Shown piece by piece: positions 1 to 5,315 of a DNA stretch of 5,315 nucleotides. Location: positions 1 to 5,315 of the forward strand of contig JACXTO010000034.1 of the NCBI GenBank assembly GCA_016919565.1, written 5' to 3'. The DNA is from Methanomassiliicoccaceae archaeon (GTDB lineage: Archaea > Thermoplasmatota > Thermoplasmata > Methanomassiliicoccales > UBA472). The notes under the pieces are model-generated. The model was not told where the DNA came from, did no database searches, and saw nothing but the letters and a program-made list of their open reading frames with translations. Within the stretch, counting starts at the first letter, position 1, and each line of letters starts with the position of its first letter. A program made the translations under genes and the position numbers.

Positions 1-845
1 GCGGCGGTCATTCCGGTGTAGAGCCCCCCTCCGCTCAATGGCTTCGCCTGGCCTGCCGCGTCCCCGACGATCAGCGCTCGGTCGGCGTAGGTCCTCGGGG
101 GGAATCCGATGGGTATCACTCCCGAGATCTGGTCGATGACCTTGACATCATCGAGCTCCAGGGTCTTCAGTAGCGGCTGGAGGTATTGGTTCGGTGTTCC
201 ATTGCCTTGCGAGATGCACACCCCCACCCTCACGAAATCGCCGCAGGGTATCCGCCAAGCGAAAAAGCCGGGAGCGACCTTGCTGCCAACATAGACATCC
301 AGAACGTCCGATCGGTCCGCCATGTCAAGGTCGACCTGGAGCCCCTTTACCCTCTCTCTCGCCGATTGCAGTCCAGCGATTTCCGAGACGCGGGATTTGT
401 AGCCGTCCGCCCCGATCAAAATTGTGGCAGAGCATTTCTCCGACCTCCCATCCCTCACGAAGCGTGCCTCCACCCCGTCAGGCTTGATGGCTGCCCTGGT
501 CATGCGGCTGCCTGTGAGTATATTCGCCCCTGCGTCGGTTGCGATCTCCGCGCAGCGCTGATCGAACGCGTGCCTTTCCACGACCAGCGCCTTTGTCTCC
601 TTCGACCTGAAATCGATGACCTTACCAGCTGGAAAATGGAACCTCGCCCCCCGGATAGCGCAGAGCACCGACCCATCGGCCCGGGCCATTTCCACCACCC
701 TCGGCGCCACCAGGCCAGTGCACTGGACTGGCCTCCCGATCTCTTGGTGCTCCTCGAGGACCGTGACGAGAGCACCCTTGGCCGCATTTGCCGCGAAGCA
801 ACAGCCTGCCGGTCCGCCTCCTACGACCAACAGCTCGGATTCCAT
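1..845 (-). CDS. Geranylgeranyl reductase-family FAD-dependent oxidoreductase (partial, C-terminus beyond window)
   Basis: This is the N-terminal 281 residues of a flavoprotein of the geranylgeranyl reductase family. In archaea these proteins saturate the isoprenoid chains of membrane lipids (digeranylgeranylglycerophospholipid reductase) or related polyprenoids. Seen in the translation: the FAD dinucleotide fold GGGPAG at residues 9-14, with an acidic residue closing the second strand (E31/E32); the family motif GRPVQCTGLV at 37-46 with C42; GADGYKS at 145-151; the PGFFAWRIPCGDFVRVGV segment at 192-209, matching the substrate-pocket region of the family; and the second FAD motif GDAAGQAKPLSGGG at 261-274. 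Family members are usually near 390-400 residues, so roughly 110 are missing. The start is the ATG at 845, seven codons before the Rossmann strand; no in-frame start codon lies just upstream and there is no well-placed Shine-Dalgarno sequence. It lies 19 nt after the preceding gene. Paralogues with different substrates are common, so the exact substrate is not settled. Confidence 0.93.
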   Translation of the reverse strand, partial: MESELLVVGGGPAGCCFAANAAKGALVTVLEEHQEIGRPVQCTGLVAPRVVEMARADGSVLCAIRGARFHFPAGKVIDFRSKETKALVVERHAFDQRCAEIATDAGANILTGSRMTRAAIKPDGVEARFVRDGRSEKCSATILIGADGYKSRVSEIAGLQSARERVKGLQVDLDMADRSDVLDVYVGSKVAPGFFAWRIPCGDFVRVGVCISQGNGTPNQYLQPLLKTLELDDVKVIDQISGVIPIGFPPRTYADRALIVGDAAGQAKPLSGGGLYTGMTA

Positions 846-864
846 CGTCCCATTGAATCCTCGG

Positions 865-1434
865 TCAGATATTAGGTTTCTCCTCATCCCCCGCCATATT
901 CCTCCGGGTCGACAGGAAATACAGGCTGACCATGGCCAGCAAGCCAGCGACCAGGAGCAAAGGGAGGGGCAGAGAACCGATATCCATCGCCAATATCAGG
1001 AAGAGCACGAGCAACGAGCTGATCATTACCAGAGCGATGAAGAATAGGATCCGCCAGAACGAGCGGACGGTCGCCGATATGACGCCCTTGGATGGCAAAC
1101 CGCTCTCGTTCACCCTGGCATACAGGCGGCTTGACAGCAATGCCTGATCGCCGATGAGAAGGCAGGCCAGACCGAGACCGAGCACGGACCAGGCGCCTGC
1201 ATATCCAAGGCCGGTCCCAATCACGCAGGCACAGCACTGGAATACCAGCTGCGACCCTGCGAAAGCGGAGAATGCGGTCCGGTGATGATAGTAGGCCGAC
1301 ACGATCGAGGCCATCGCCAGGGGAAGGGAGACTGCCATCACGGCCACCTGCCACGATCCGGCGGTCAGGGCGATCAGGACGGCCGCGACTGCCAGTTGTT
1401 CCACCATGCATATCGCCAAGGCGAAACGAAGCAT
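865..1434 (-). CDS. Hypothetical polytopic membrane protein of the MoxR-DUF58 operon
   Basis: I do not recognise this 189-residue protein. It is strongly hydrophobic, with about six likely membrane segments near residues 2-22, 28-48, 57-76, 79-98, 127-149 and 156-174. A longer polar stretch at about 101-125 (RLYARVNESGLPSKG) separates the first four from the last two, and the tail is short and charged (STRRNMAGDEEKPNI). The positive clusters at 103-128 and 177-178 suggest these parts face the cytoplasm. There are no catalytic motifs or long soluble domains; a cysteine cluster (FQCCAC, 65-70) lies in the third segment. It begins only 5 nt after the DUF58 stop, so it is almost certainly co-transcribed with it. 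The ATG at 1434 sits directly against a purine-rich run (TGAGAGGG), which is too close for an ideal ribosome site; the in-frame ATG at residue 10 is an alternative. A membrane partner of the MoxR/DUF58 machine is an inference from position only. Confidence 0.8.
   Translation of the reverse strand: MLRFALAICMVEQLAVAAVLIALTAGSWQVAVMAVSLPLAMASIVSAYYHHRTAFSAFAGSQLVFQCCACVIGTGLGYAGAWSVLGLGLACLLIGDQALLSSRLYARVNESGLPSKGVISATVRSFWRILFFIALVMISSLLVLFLILAMDIGSLPLPLLLVAGLLAMVSLYFLSTRRNMAGDEEKPNI
869..874 (-). promoter_or_regulatory. Possible TATA-like box for the geranylgeranyl reductase gene
   Basis: The minus strand reads TAATAT here, preceded by an adenine-rich GAGAAACC that could act as a TFB recognition element. 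The centre is about 26-27 nt upstream of the reductase ATG at 845, the same spacing as the stronger box upstream of 5159. The box lies inside the last codons of the preceding gene. It would explain why the reductase lacks a well-placed ribosome binding site. The match to consensus is weak and could be chance. Confidence 0.3.
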
Positions 1435-1439
1435 CCCTC

Positions 1440-2717
1440 TCAGGTTCGGAGACGCGGTCGGGATCCTCTCACCTCCAGCAGATTGGCCGATAACGAGGTC
1501 CCGATCTCCCAGTCGATCACCCGGCAGTACCTTCCCAGTCTAGCCAGGACATCATGGCGCTGGGCTTTCTTCAGCCGAATGGCCAGCTCGGCATGCGGGG
1601 AACCGTGGAGGGAGGCGGCCTGCAAGGCGATGGGCGAGGGCGAGATGATCATCATTTCCTGCTTTCTGACTAGCAAGTTCTCGACCGCGCCTAACATTCG
1701 CGCCTCCTCCAATGGGCTCACCATGAGGAGCATCGCGGTGCGTGGGAAGTAATGCTCCAGCATCATGTTCAGCCCTTGAAGTGACCTGACCTCTCCGGCC
1801 CTGGCGTTCAGCAACGCGTCGTTCATCCTCAGCAGCTGGCGCTGGCCCGGGGCGAGCTTCACGACCTCGATGAACTCCCCCAGGATGATCATCCCTACCC
1901 GGTTCCTCTGTCTGAGCAGGTGCGCGGACACCGACGCAGCCGCATCGACGCAGGCGTCCATCAGCATTGATGAGGAGAGCTGTCCTGGGGCAATGCTGCG
2001 GCCATCCACGATGATCACCACGTCCCCGCTCCTCTCATTCTCGAACTCATTCGTCAGCAGTCGGTCGGTGCGGGCCGAGGCCTTCCAATTGATATGCCGG
2101 AGCTCGTCCCCGTCGGCGTATTCCCTAACCCCATAGAAGTCGAGCCCGGGCCCCAGCACCTTGGAGGGGACGTTGCCCACATGCATCCTGACTCGATGTG
2201 GTCGCAGGTCCGCCTTCTTCAGGTCCTGTATCCGGGGCATGACCTTGACCTGGCCTCCCTCCGCGATGGGAATGTCCACGAAGCTCATCTGCCCCGGATC
2301 GTTCCACCGCACCCTGAGGTCGTTCCAGACGTAACGGCCCCTCCGATTGAACTTGACCCGATATTCGGCGGTGCAGGATGACCTGGCCCCCAGGCTCATT
2401 GGGAAGACGTTGCTGCCGGAGGTCAGCTCGACCCCTCCCGGAAGGGCATCGATCACCTCCGCGAAGTCGAGCCTCTCGCCTAGGTTCTCGATGTGCAGGG
2501 TCATCTTGAGCTCGTCCCCCTCGAACGCGCTGTCCGCTTCCAAGACCCTGTGGACTTTCAGATCGATGATCGGCATGCGGTGCAGCCAGATCCCGAAGTA
2601 ATAGAAGAGCATCAAAGGTATGACCAGGCTGACGAGCTCCCAGCGGCGGACGACGAGTCCTATGAGCAGGAACGTGAACGTCAGGGCCAGTATCCCGACC
2701 GACGCCCGCGAGCGCAT
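1440..2717 (-). CDS. DUF58 domain protein, membrane-anchored, vWA-like
   Basis: This 425-residue protein belongs to the DUF58 family, the usual neighbour and presumed client or partner of MoxR ATPases. Two membrane helices lie at about 7-23 and 28-45. A beta-rich region follows at about 50-165 (alternating strands, NLGERLDF and NRRGRYVW), then the DUF58 signature at 195-217: YGVREYADGDELRH, then INWKASART. After it comes the start of a vWA-like fold at about 231-238 (GDVVIIVD) with further alternating strands and helices to the end. The metal site is atypical: where vWA domains have DxSxS, this protein reads D238-G-R-S-I, lacking both serines. The ATG at 2717 immediately follows the MoxR stop (TGAATG), and AAGG at 2729-2726 gives an 8-nt spacer, so translation is probably coupled. 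Length and architecture fit full-length archaeal and bacterial DUF58 proteins. The family is secure; the cellular job is not known. Confidence 0.95.
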   Translation of the reverse strand: MRSRASVGILALTFTFLLIGLVVRRWELVSLVIPLMLFYYFGIWLHRMPIIDLKVHRVLEADSAFEGDELKMTLHIENLGERLDFAEVIDALPGGVELTSGSNVFPMSLGARSSCTAEYRVKFNRRGRYVWNDLRVRWNDPGQMSFVDIPIAEGGQVKVMPRIQDLKKADLRPHRVRMHVGNVPSKVLGPGLDFYGVREYADGDELRHINWKASARTDRLLTNEFENERSGDVVIIVDGRSIAPGQLSSSMLMDACVDAAASVSAHLLRQRNRVGMIILGEFIEVVKLAPGQRQLLRMNDALLNARAGEVRSLQGLNMMLEHYFPRTAMLLMVSPLEEARMLGAVENLLVRKQEMMIISPSPIALQAASLHGSPHAELAIRLKKAQRHDVLARLGRYCRVIDWEIGTSLSANLLEVRGSRPRLRT

Positions 2718-3668
2718 TCAATCTACCTTGGGGACCGGCACGGTCTTGAGGATCGACTCGATGACGGTCTCGGGCCTCACTCCTCTTATCCAAGGGTCCG
2801 CGGCCAGAATCAGTCGGTGGGAAAGAGCAGGCACCGCGACGGCCTTGACATCGTCCGGCAAGACGTAATCGCGCCCGAAGAGCGCCGAACGGGCGGTGGA
2901 CAGCCTCATCAACGCCAGCGAACCGCGGGGACTTGAGCCGACCTGGACCTGGGAGTGCTTTCGCGTGGCGTCCACGATGCTCACGATGTACTGCTCGATG
3001 TCATCATTGACATGCAGCGCCTCGAGGTGCCTCTGCATCTCCAGCAGTTTATCGGGAGAGCATACCGCCCCCAGCTCGACCTTCTCATGTCCCCTCTCTC
3101 TGCGCCGTCTAAGTATCTCCCGCTCCTCCTCCATGGAGGGATATCCGACCGCGGTGCGGATGAGGAAGCGGTCGATCTGCGCCTCCGGTAACGGATAGGT
3201 CCCCTCGTACTCGATCGGGTTCTGCGTCGCGAGAACGATGAACGGGTTCGGGAGGCTCTGGGTCTCGCCCTCGAGGGTCACCTGCCGCTCCTGCATCGCC
3301 TCCAATAGCGCCGATTGCGTCTTCGGAGGCGCCCGGTTGATCTCGTCCGCCAGAAGGATGTTGGCGAAGATCGGCCCTTTGCGCATCTCGAACTCGCCGC
3401 TCTTCCGGTTCATGATGTAGCTCCCGGTGATATCAGCGGGCAGAAGGTCCGGGGTGAACTGCACTCTCTTGAAGGAGCAGCCAGCGGCCATGGCGTAGCA
3501 GTTCGCCATCATCGTCTTGGCCAGTCCGGGGTAGTCCTCGAACAGGACGTGGCCGTTGCACAGCATGGCCAGCATGACCCTTTCCAGCACCTGTCGCTTC
3601 CCGACGATGGCCTTGCCGACCTCGTCCATGATCGCATTGCAGGTTCTCTGCAGCTCCTCCGCTTGCAT
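2718..3668 (-). CDS. MoxR-family AAA+ ATPase
   Basis: This cytoplasmic AAA+ ATPase of the MoxR family (316 residues, normal length) is expected to form hexameric rings and use ATP to remodel or mature vWA/DUF58-type partners. Numbered from the ATG: Walker A at 45-52 (DYPGLAKT; alanine before the lysine is typical of MoxR, while the first glycine is Asp here); the PDLLPADITGSY segment at 73-84; Walker B at 104-109 (ILLADE, D108/E109) followed by INRAPPKTQSALLEAMQE; sensor 1 at 147-150 (ATQN); the arginine finger in LPEAQIDRF at R167; and sensor 2 in GSSPRG at R248. The helical lid runs from about 200 to the end. All catalytic residues are present. The start is ambiguous between GTG at 3671 and ATG at 3668. 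The ATG is chosen because GGAGG at 3680-3676 lies 7 nt from it but only 4 nt from the GTG. It overlaps the upstream stop by one base (TGATG) and is followed at once by DUF58. Confidence 0.97.
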   Translation of the reverse strand: MQAEELQRTCNAIMDEVGKAIVGKRQVLERVMLAMLCNGHVLFEDYPGLAKTMMANCYAMAAGCSFKRVQFTPDLLPADITGSYIMNRKSGEFEMRKGPIFANILLADEINRAPPKTQSALLEAMQERQVTLEGETQSLPNPFIVLATQNPIEYEGTYPLPEAQIDRFLIRTAVGYPSMEEEREILRRRRERGHEKVELGAVCSPDKLLEMQRHLEALHVNDDIEQYIVSIVDATRKHSQVQVGSSPRGSLALMRLSTARSALFGRDYVLPDDVKAVAVPALSHRLILAADPWIRGVRPETVIESILKTVPVPKVD

Positions 3669-4318
3669 CACATTTCCTCCAAGAGTTCTAGGATTCTCGA
3701 ATAACGATTGGGAAAGGCAGATATCAATTCCCGCTGCCTTGTCGAGCCATACAGCTCCGGGGCGTATGATCCCTTCAGCTCTGCGCTCAAAAGGAACCTC
3801 AGCTCCGGTTGGACGACCTCGTCTTCCAGCCAGATCGGGTCGGAGGCCATGTCCATGATCTCCGAGCGGGACATATGCTTGCGGAGCACTAGACGGTCCA
3901 CCAGCAGCTCCTTGAGCTCCTGAAGCGCGAGCATCTGGCTATATGGATTCCCTTCGAAGGCCAGGTCGAGTTCCTCGACGCTCGCCTGCAACGGGTTCTT
4001 CGACTCGGGCGGCTTGCGATCTTCCGCAATGGCGGGATGGTCTCGTCCCTTTGTCTTCAGGGAGCGGCTGACGAGGACGATTGCGGCGATGGCGAGCCCG
4101 AGCATGAGCAGGCCGAACCGGAAGTTGGGGTCGACCAAGGCGAACTGCATCGCCATCACAAGGAGCAGTATCAGGATGAGCAGCGCTCCTACCTTGATGA
4201 GGTAGTTGATCGGATTGAATTCCCCGCTCCGCAGCCTCGATAACCATGCGCCCCAGCGCGTCGAGCCTGCATATTCACTTTCAAGCGGCGGTTCTTTCAA
4301 GCCCTGCCTCCCTGCCAT
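3668..4318 (-). CDS. Hypothetical two-helix membrane protein between DUF4129 and MoxR genes
   Basis: I do not recognise this 216-residue protein by name. A polar, arginine-bearing N-terminus (1-40) is followed by two hydrophobic helices at about 41-61 and 67-84, joined by a very short loop (VDPNFRFG). A charged linker (SRSLKTKGR, then a Pro/Glu/Lys-rich stretch to about 112) leads to a soluble helical domain at about 113-216, containing NPYSQMLALQELKELLVDRL and a later SAELKGSYAPELYG segment. By the positive-inside rule both ends should be cytoplasmic, on the same side as the partner DUF4129 domain and the MoxR ATPase. Anonymous proteins of this shape occur in archaeal MoxR/DUF58/DUF4129 clusters, so it is probably a conserved subunit rather than noise; that is recollection, not a search. 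The ATG at 4318 gives a 38-nt overlap with the upstream gene. A TTG at 4300 with GGGAGG 6 nt upstream is a credible alternative start that would remove six residues. Confidence 0.85.
   Translation of the reverse strand: MAGRQGLKEPPLESEYAGSTRWGAWLSRLRSGEFNPINYLIKVGALLILILLLVMAMQFALVDPNFRFGLLMLGLAIAAIVLVSRSLKTKGRDHPAIAEDRKPPESKNPLQASVEELDLAFEGNPYSQMLALQELKELLVDRLVLRKHMSRSEIMDMASDPIWLEDEVVQPELRFLLSAELKGSYAPELYGSTRQRELISAFPNRYSRILELLEEM
3676..3680 (-). promoter_or_regulatory. Shine-Dalgarno sequence deciding the MoxR start
   Basis: GGAGG on the minus strand lies inside the last codons of the upstream gene (encoding LLEEM). Its spacer is 7 nt to the ATG at 3668 and 4 nt to the GTG at 3671, favouring the ATG. 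Its position within the preceding coding sequence, with a TGATG stop/start overlap, points to translational coupling. Confidence 0.7.
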
Positions 4319-5159
4319 TGCCCTTGGAGGCTAACGCCTCGAAAGCCCTCAATGCCCGATCCCGTTCAGCGTCGCCCATTGGGTGTCGGCTATACCATGC
4401 CTCTTCGTAAAGTGAGGTTAGTTCGGTGAGCGGGTCTTTCGGCCAGCCGAGATTCCGCTCGGCCATTTCCGCCACTTCCCTGGGCGTCAGGGGCTTCAGG
4501 TTCCTTCCACCTTGACCCAGGATTCTGGACATCTGCTGATAGGTCCGCACTATCACGCTTCGCGGGTCCTCTCCAGCGAAGAGGTCCATTCTCGCTTGGT
4601 GAATGGCCTCCGTCGCCTTCTCCTCGAGGACGAGTTGCGCCCTGTGCCGGCGCAGTGGCGTGGACCGGTCATGCTTCATTGCCACGAATGCGAAGGCAAT
4701 GACGAGCACCCCTAAGATGACGAACAGTGCACTCGTCCAGCCGGTGCCGTCATTGATCACGGGGTTCTCGCCGCCCTCATCCGGGGTCGGGCCGGTGCCC
4801 GGGTCCGTTGGACCGTCCGCGATCCCCTGGACCTGGTCGACGGCGAGGATGGCCAGGATGAGGAAGCCAATGAGGATCAGCGTGACAACGAGACTGTTCT
4901 TCCTCGGCTCATTGGACTCCCGTCCCTTCATCCTGGTCCTCTTCTTGAGAAGGTTGTAAGCGAAGATAGCTACCCATATGATCGCCAAGGCGTACATCAG
5001 CGCCATCGTGATCTCCCGGATCTCGGGTCCCAGGCCTTGCGAGCCTTGACCGAGGTCGAGATGGCGGATATTGGCGACGATGATCCCGATCGCCAAAAGG
5101 CCGACGATGAAGACGATTGAGACCTTGAGGAGTCTGCGGTCCTCCCGCGCGCTCATCAT
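4281..5159 (-). CDS. Membrane protein with C-terminal DUF4129 domain
   Basis: This 292-residue protein is the first gene of the operon. Four membrane helices are visible at about 13-30, 52-71, 90-108 and 142-161. Charge distribution (RRLLK at the N-terminus, KKRTRMKGR at 72-80, RRHR at 170-173) places both ends in the cytoplasm. The outside loop at about 109-141 is acidic and rich in Pro, Gly and Asp. The C-terminal part at about 185-280 matches DUF4129: a DPRSVIVRTYQQMSRIL helix, then LTPREVAEMA, then LTSLYEEAWYSRHP, the characteristic tyrosine-serine segment. DUF4129 is found at the C-terminus of bacterial membrane transglutaminase-like proteins and in MoxR/DUF58 clusters; here there is no transglutaminase domain. 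The ATG at 5159 lies about 26 nt from a TATA box and has no Shine-Dalgarno sequence, as expected for leaderless translation. The next codon is also ATG (5156) and could serve instead. The last 38 nt overlap the next gene. Confidence 0.9.
   Translation of the reverse strand: MMSAREDRRLLKVSIVFIVGLLAIGIIVANIRHLDLGQGSQGLGPEIREITMALMYALAIIWVAIFAYNLLKKRTRMKGRESNEPRKNSLVVTLILIGFLILAILAVDQVQGIADGPTDPGTGPTPDEGGENPVINDGTGWTSALFVILGVLVIAFAFVAMKHDRSTPLRRHRAQLVLEEKATEAIHQARMDLFAGEDPRSVIVRTYQQMSRILGQGGRNLKPLTPREVAEMAERNLGWPKDPLTELTSLYEEAWYSRHPMGDAERDRALRAFEALASKGNGREAGLERTAA
4307..4312 (-). promoter_or_regulatory. Shine-Dalgarno-like sequence supporting an alternative TTG start
   Basis: GGGAGG on the minus strand falls at codons 3-4 of the two-helix protein as annotated from the ATG at 4318, and lies 6 nt before an in-frame TTG at 4300. 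The annotated ATG has only AAGGG with about 2 nt of spacing. This leaves open that translation actually begins at the TTG. Confidence 0.35.
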
Positions 5160-5181
5160 GCCAGATGGTACATCCTCATAG

Positions 5182-5189
5182 CTATAAAA
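5182..5189 (-). promoter_or_regulatory. Archaeal TATA box of the DUF4129-MoxR-DUF58 operon
   Basis: On the minus strand the sequence reads TTTTATAG, containing the archaeal TATA consensus form TTTATA (5188-5183). It lies in the only AT-rich patch of the intergenic region, with a purine-rich GGAGGGAAGAA further upstream. Its centre is about 26-27 nt from the ATG at 5159, the usual TATA-to-start-site distance in archaea, so transcription should begin at or next to the start codon and give a leaderless message. The box is inferred from sequence and position only. Confidence 0.65.
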
Positions 5190-5218
5190 TCAATTCTTCC
5201 CTCCACGGCGATCGGCCA

Positions 5219-5230
5219 TGACAGCTGGCA
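5219..5230. promoter_or_regulatory. Imperfect palindrome upstream of the operon promoter
   Basis: TGACAGCTGGCA is a 12-base inverted repeat with one mismatched pair (TGaCAGCTGgCA). It lies between the transaldolase stop and the TATA box, about 30 bases upstream of the box. Its place just upstream of a TATA/BRE region would suit an archaeal activator or repressor site. Short palindromes also occur by chance, and no second copy is seen in the intergenic region. Confidence 0.25.
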
Positions 5231-5242
5231 GGATGCCGCCGT

Positions 5243-5315
5243 TCACTGCTTCGCGACCTTCTCCCAATCCTTCTGGAATCGCTCGATGCCGATGTCAGTG
5301 AGCGGATGCTTGAAC
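5243..5315 (-). CDS. Transaldolase, MipB/TalC type (partial, C-terminal 24 residues)
   Basis: Only the end of this gene is in the window. The reading frame gives FKHPLTDIGIERFQKDW followed by EKVAKQ and a TGA stop. The HPLTDIGIERF-x-KDWE ending is characteristic of the small (about 215-residue) transaldolase/fructose-6-phosphate aldolase family, which works in the non-oxidative pentose phosphate or related sugar-phosphate pathways in the cytoplasm. Transaldolase and fructose-6-phosphate aldolase activity cannot be told apart from this fragment, so no symbol is given. It precedes the MoxR operon on the same strand but is separated from it by 83 nt containing a promoter, so it is probably a separate transcription unit. 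Confidence 0.88.
   Translation of the reverse strand, partial: FKHPLTDIGIERFQKDWEKVAKQ

Noticed and set aside
821..853. Ten-codon mini-ORF starting at the minus-strand ATG at 853, with GAGGA just upstream
   Set aside because: The ATG has a better-placed ribosome site than the reductase start at 845, but it is out of frame and ends in TAG after ten codons. A regulatory upstream ORF is possible but unsupported without conservation data.
186..875. Plus-strand open frame of 229 codons opposite the geranylgeranyl reductase gene
   Set aside because: The minus strand here encodes a clear flavoprotein with all family motifs in order; the plus frame has Pro/Arg/His-rich shadow composition and no motif.
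884..1411. Alternative minus-strand frame of 175 codons within the six-helix membrane protein gene
   Set aside because: It is Arg/Gly/Pro-rich with no membrane or domain pattern. The other frame shows regular hydrophobic segments and a tight junction with DUF58, so that frame is coding.
1282..1752. Plus-strand open frame of 156 codons opposite the DUF58 3' end and the six-helix protein
   Set aside because: No motif, no ribosome site and no promoter are evident, and it lies antisense to two supported genes.
2125..2793. Minus-strand open frame of 222 codons across the MoxR/DUF58 junction
   Set aside because: It is out of frame with two well-recognised genes and has the Gly/Arg/Pro-rich low-information composition typical of a GC-rich shadow frame.
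5191..5242. Transcription terminator after the transaldolase
   Set aside because: GGCGGCAT and GCCGATCGCC can pair only loosely, and the only T-run belongs to the TATA box. There is not enough to call a terminator.
1..5315. CRISPR array, tRNA/rRNA gene, insertion sequence or long direct repeat
   Set aside because: No repeated spacer-like units, cloverleaf-like sequence, transposase motifs or terminal inverted repeats were seen; the window is almost wholly filled by coding sequence.

Overview
The window is a compact, GC-rich stretch (by eye about 58-60% G+C) in which every supported gene lies on the minus strand, so transcription runs from high to low coordinates. It most likely comes from a euryarchaeon, possibly of the Thermoplasmata/Methanomassiliicoccales type. 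The evidence is a geranylgeranyl reductase-family flavoprotein (archaeal membrane lipid saturation), a small MipB/TalC-type transaldolase, an archaeal TATA box about 26-27 nt from a start codon (leaderless spacing), and tight gene overlaps. The domain is fairly secure; the lineage is a guess.

Layout in transcription order. (1) 5315-5243: the last 23 codons of a transaldolase. (2) 5242-5160: an 83-nt intergenic region with an imperfect palindrome and the TATA box of the next operon. (3) 5159-4281: a four-helix membrane protein ending in a cytoplasmic DUF4129 domain. (4) 4318-3668: a two-helix membrane protein with a cytoplasmic C-terminal domain that I do not recognise; it overlaps gene 3. (5) 3668-2718: a MoxR-family AAA+ ATPase whose start overlaps the preceding stop by one base. 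(6) 2717-1440: a DUF58 (von Willebrand A-like) membrane-anchored protein, directly abutting MoxR. (7) 1434-865: an unrecognised hydrophobic protein with about six membrane segments. (8) 845-1: the first 281 codons of a geranylgeranyl reductase-family protein, cut by the window edge.

Genes 3-7 look like one operon: they overlap or are separated by 0-5 nt and share one upstream promoter. MoxR, DUF58 and DUF4129 proteins commonly occur together. MoxR ATPases are thought to act as chaperones that mature or remodel partners with a vWA-type domain. The inferred system is a membrane-associated AAA+/vWA machine with three membrane partners, two of them anonymous, whose client is unknown. No transglutaminase and no canonical vWA (BatA/CoxE-like) gene lies between them. 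The reductase follows after 19 nt; it may be read from the same message, but a TATA-like box at leaderless distance suggests it may have its own start.

There is no tRNA, rRNA, CRISPR, insertion sequence or long repeat, and no gene-free stretch above 100 nt.
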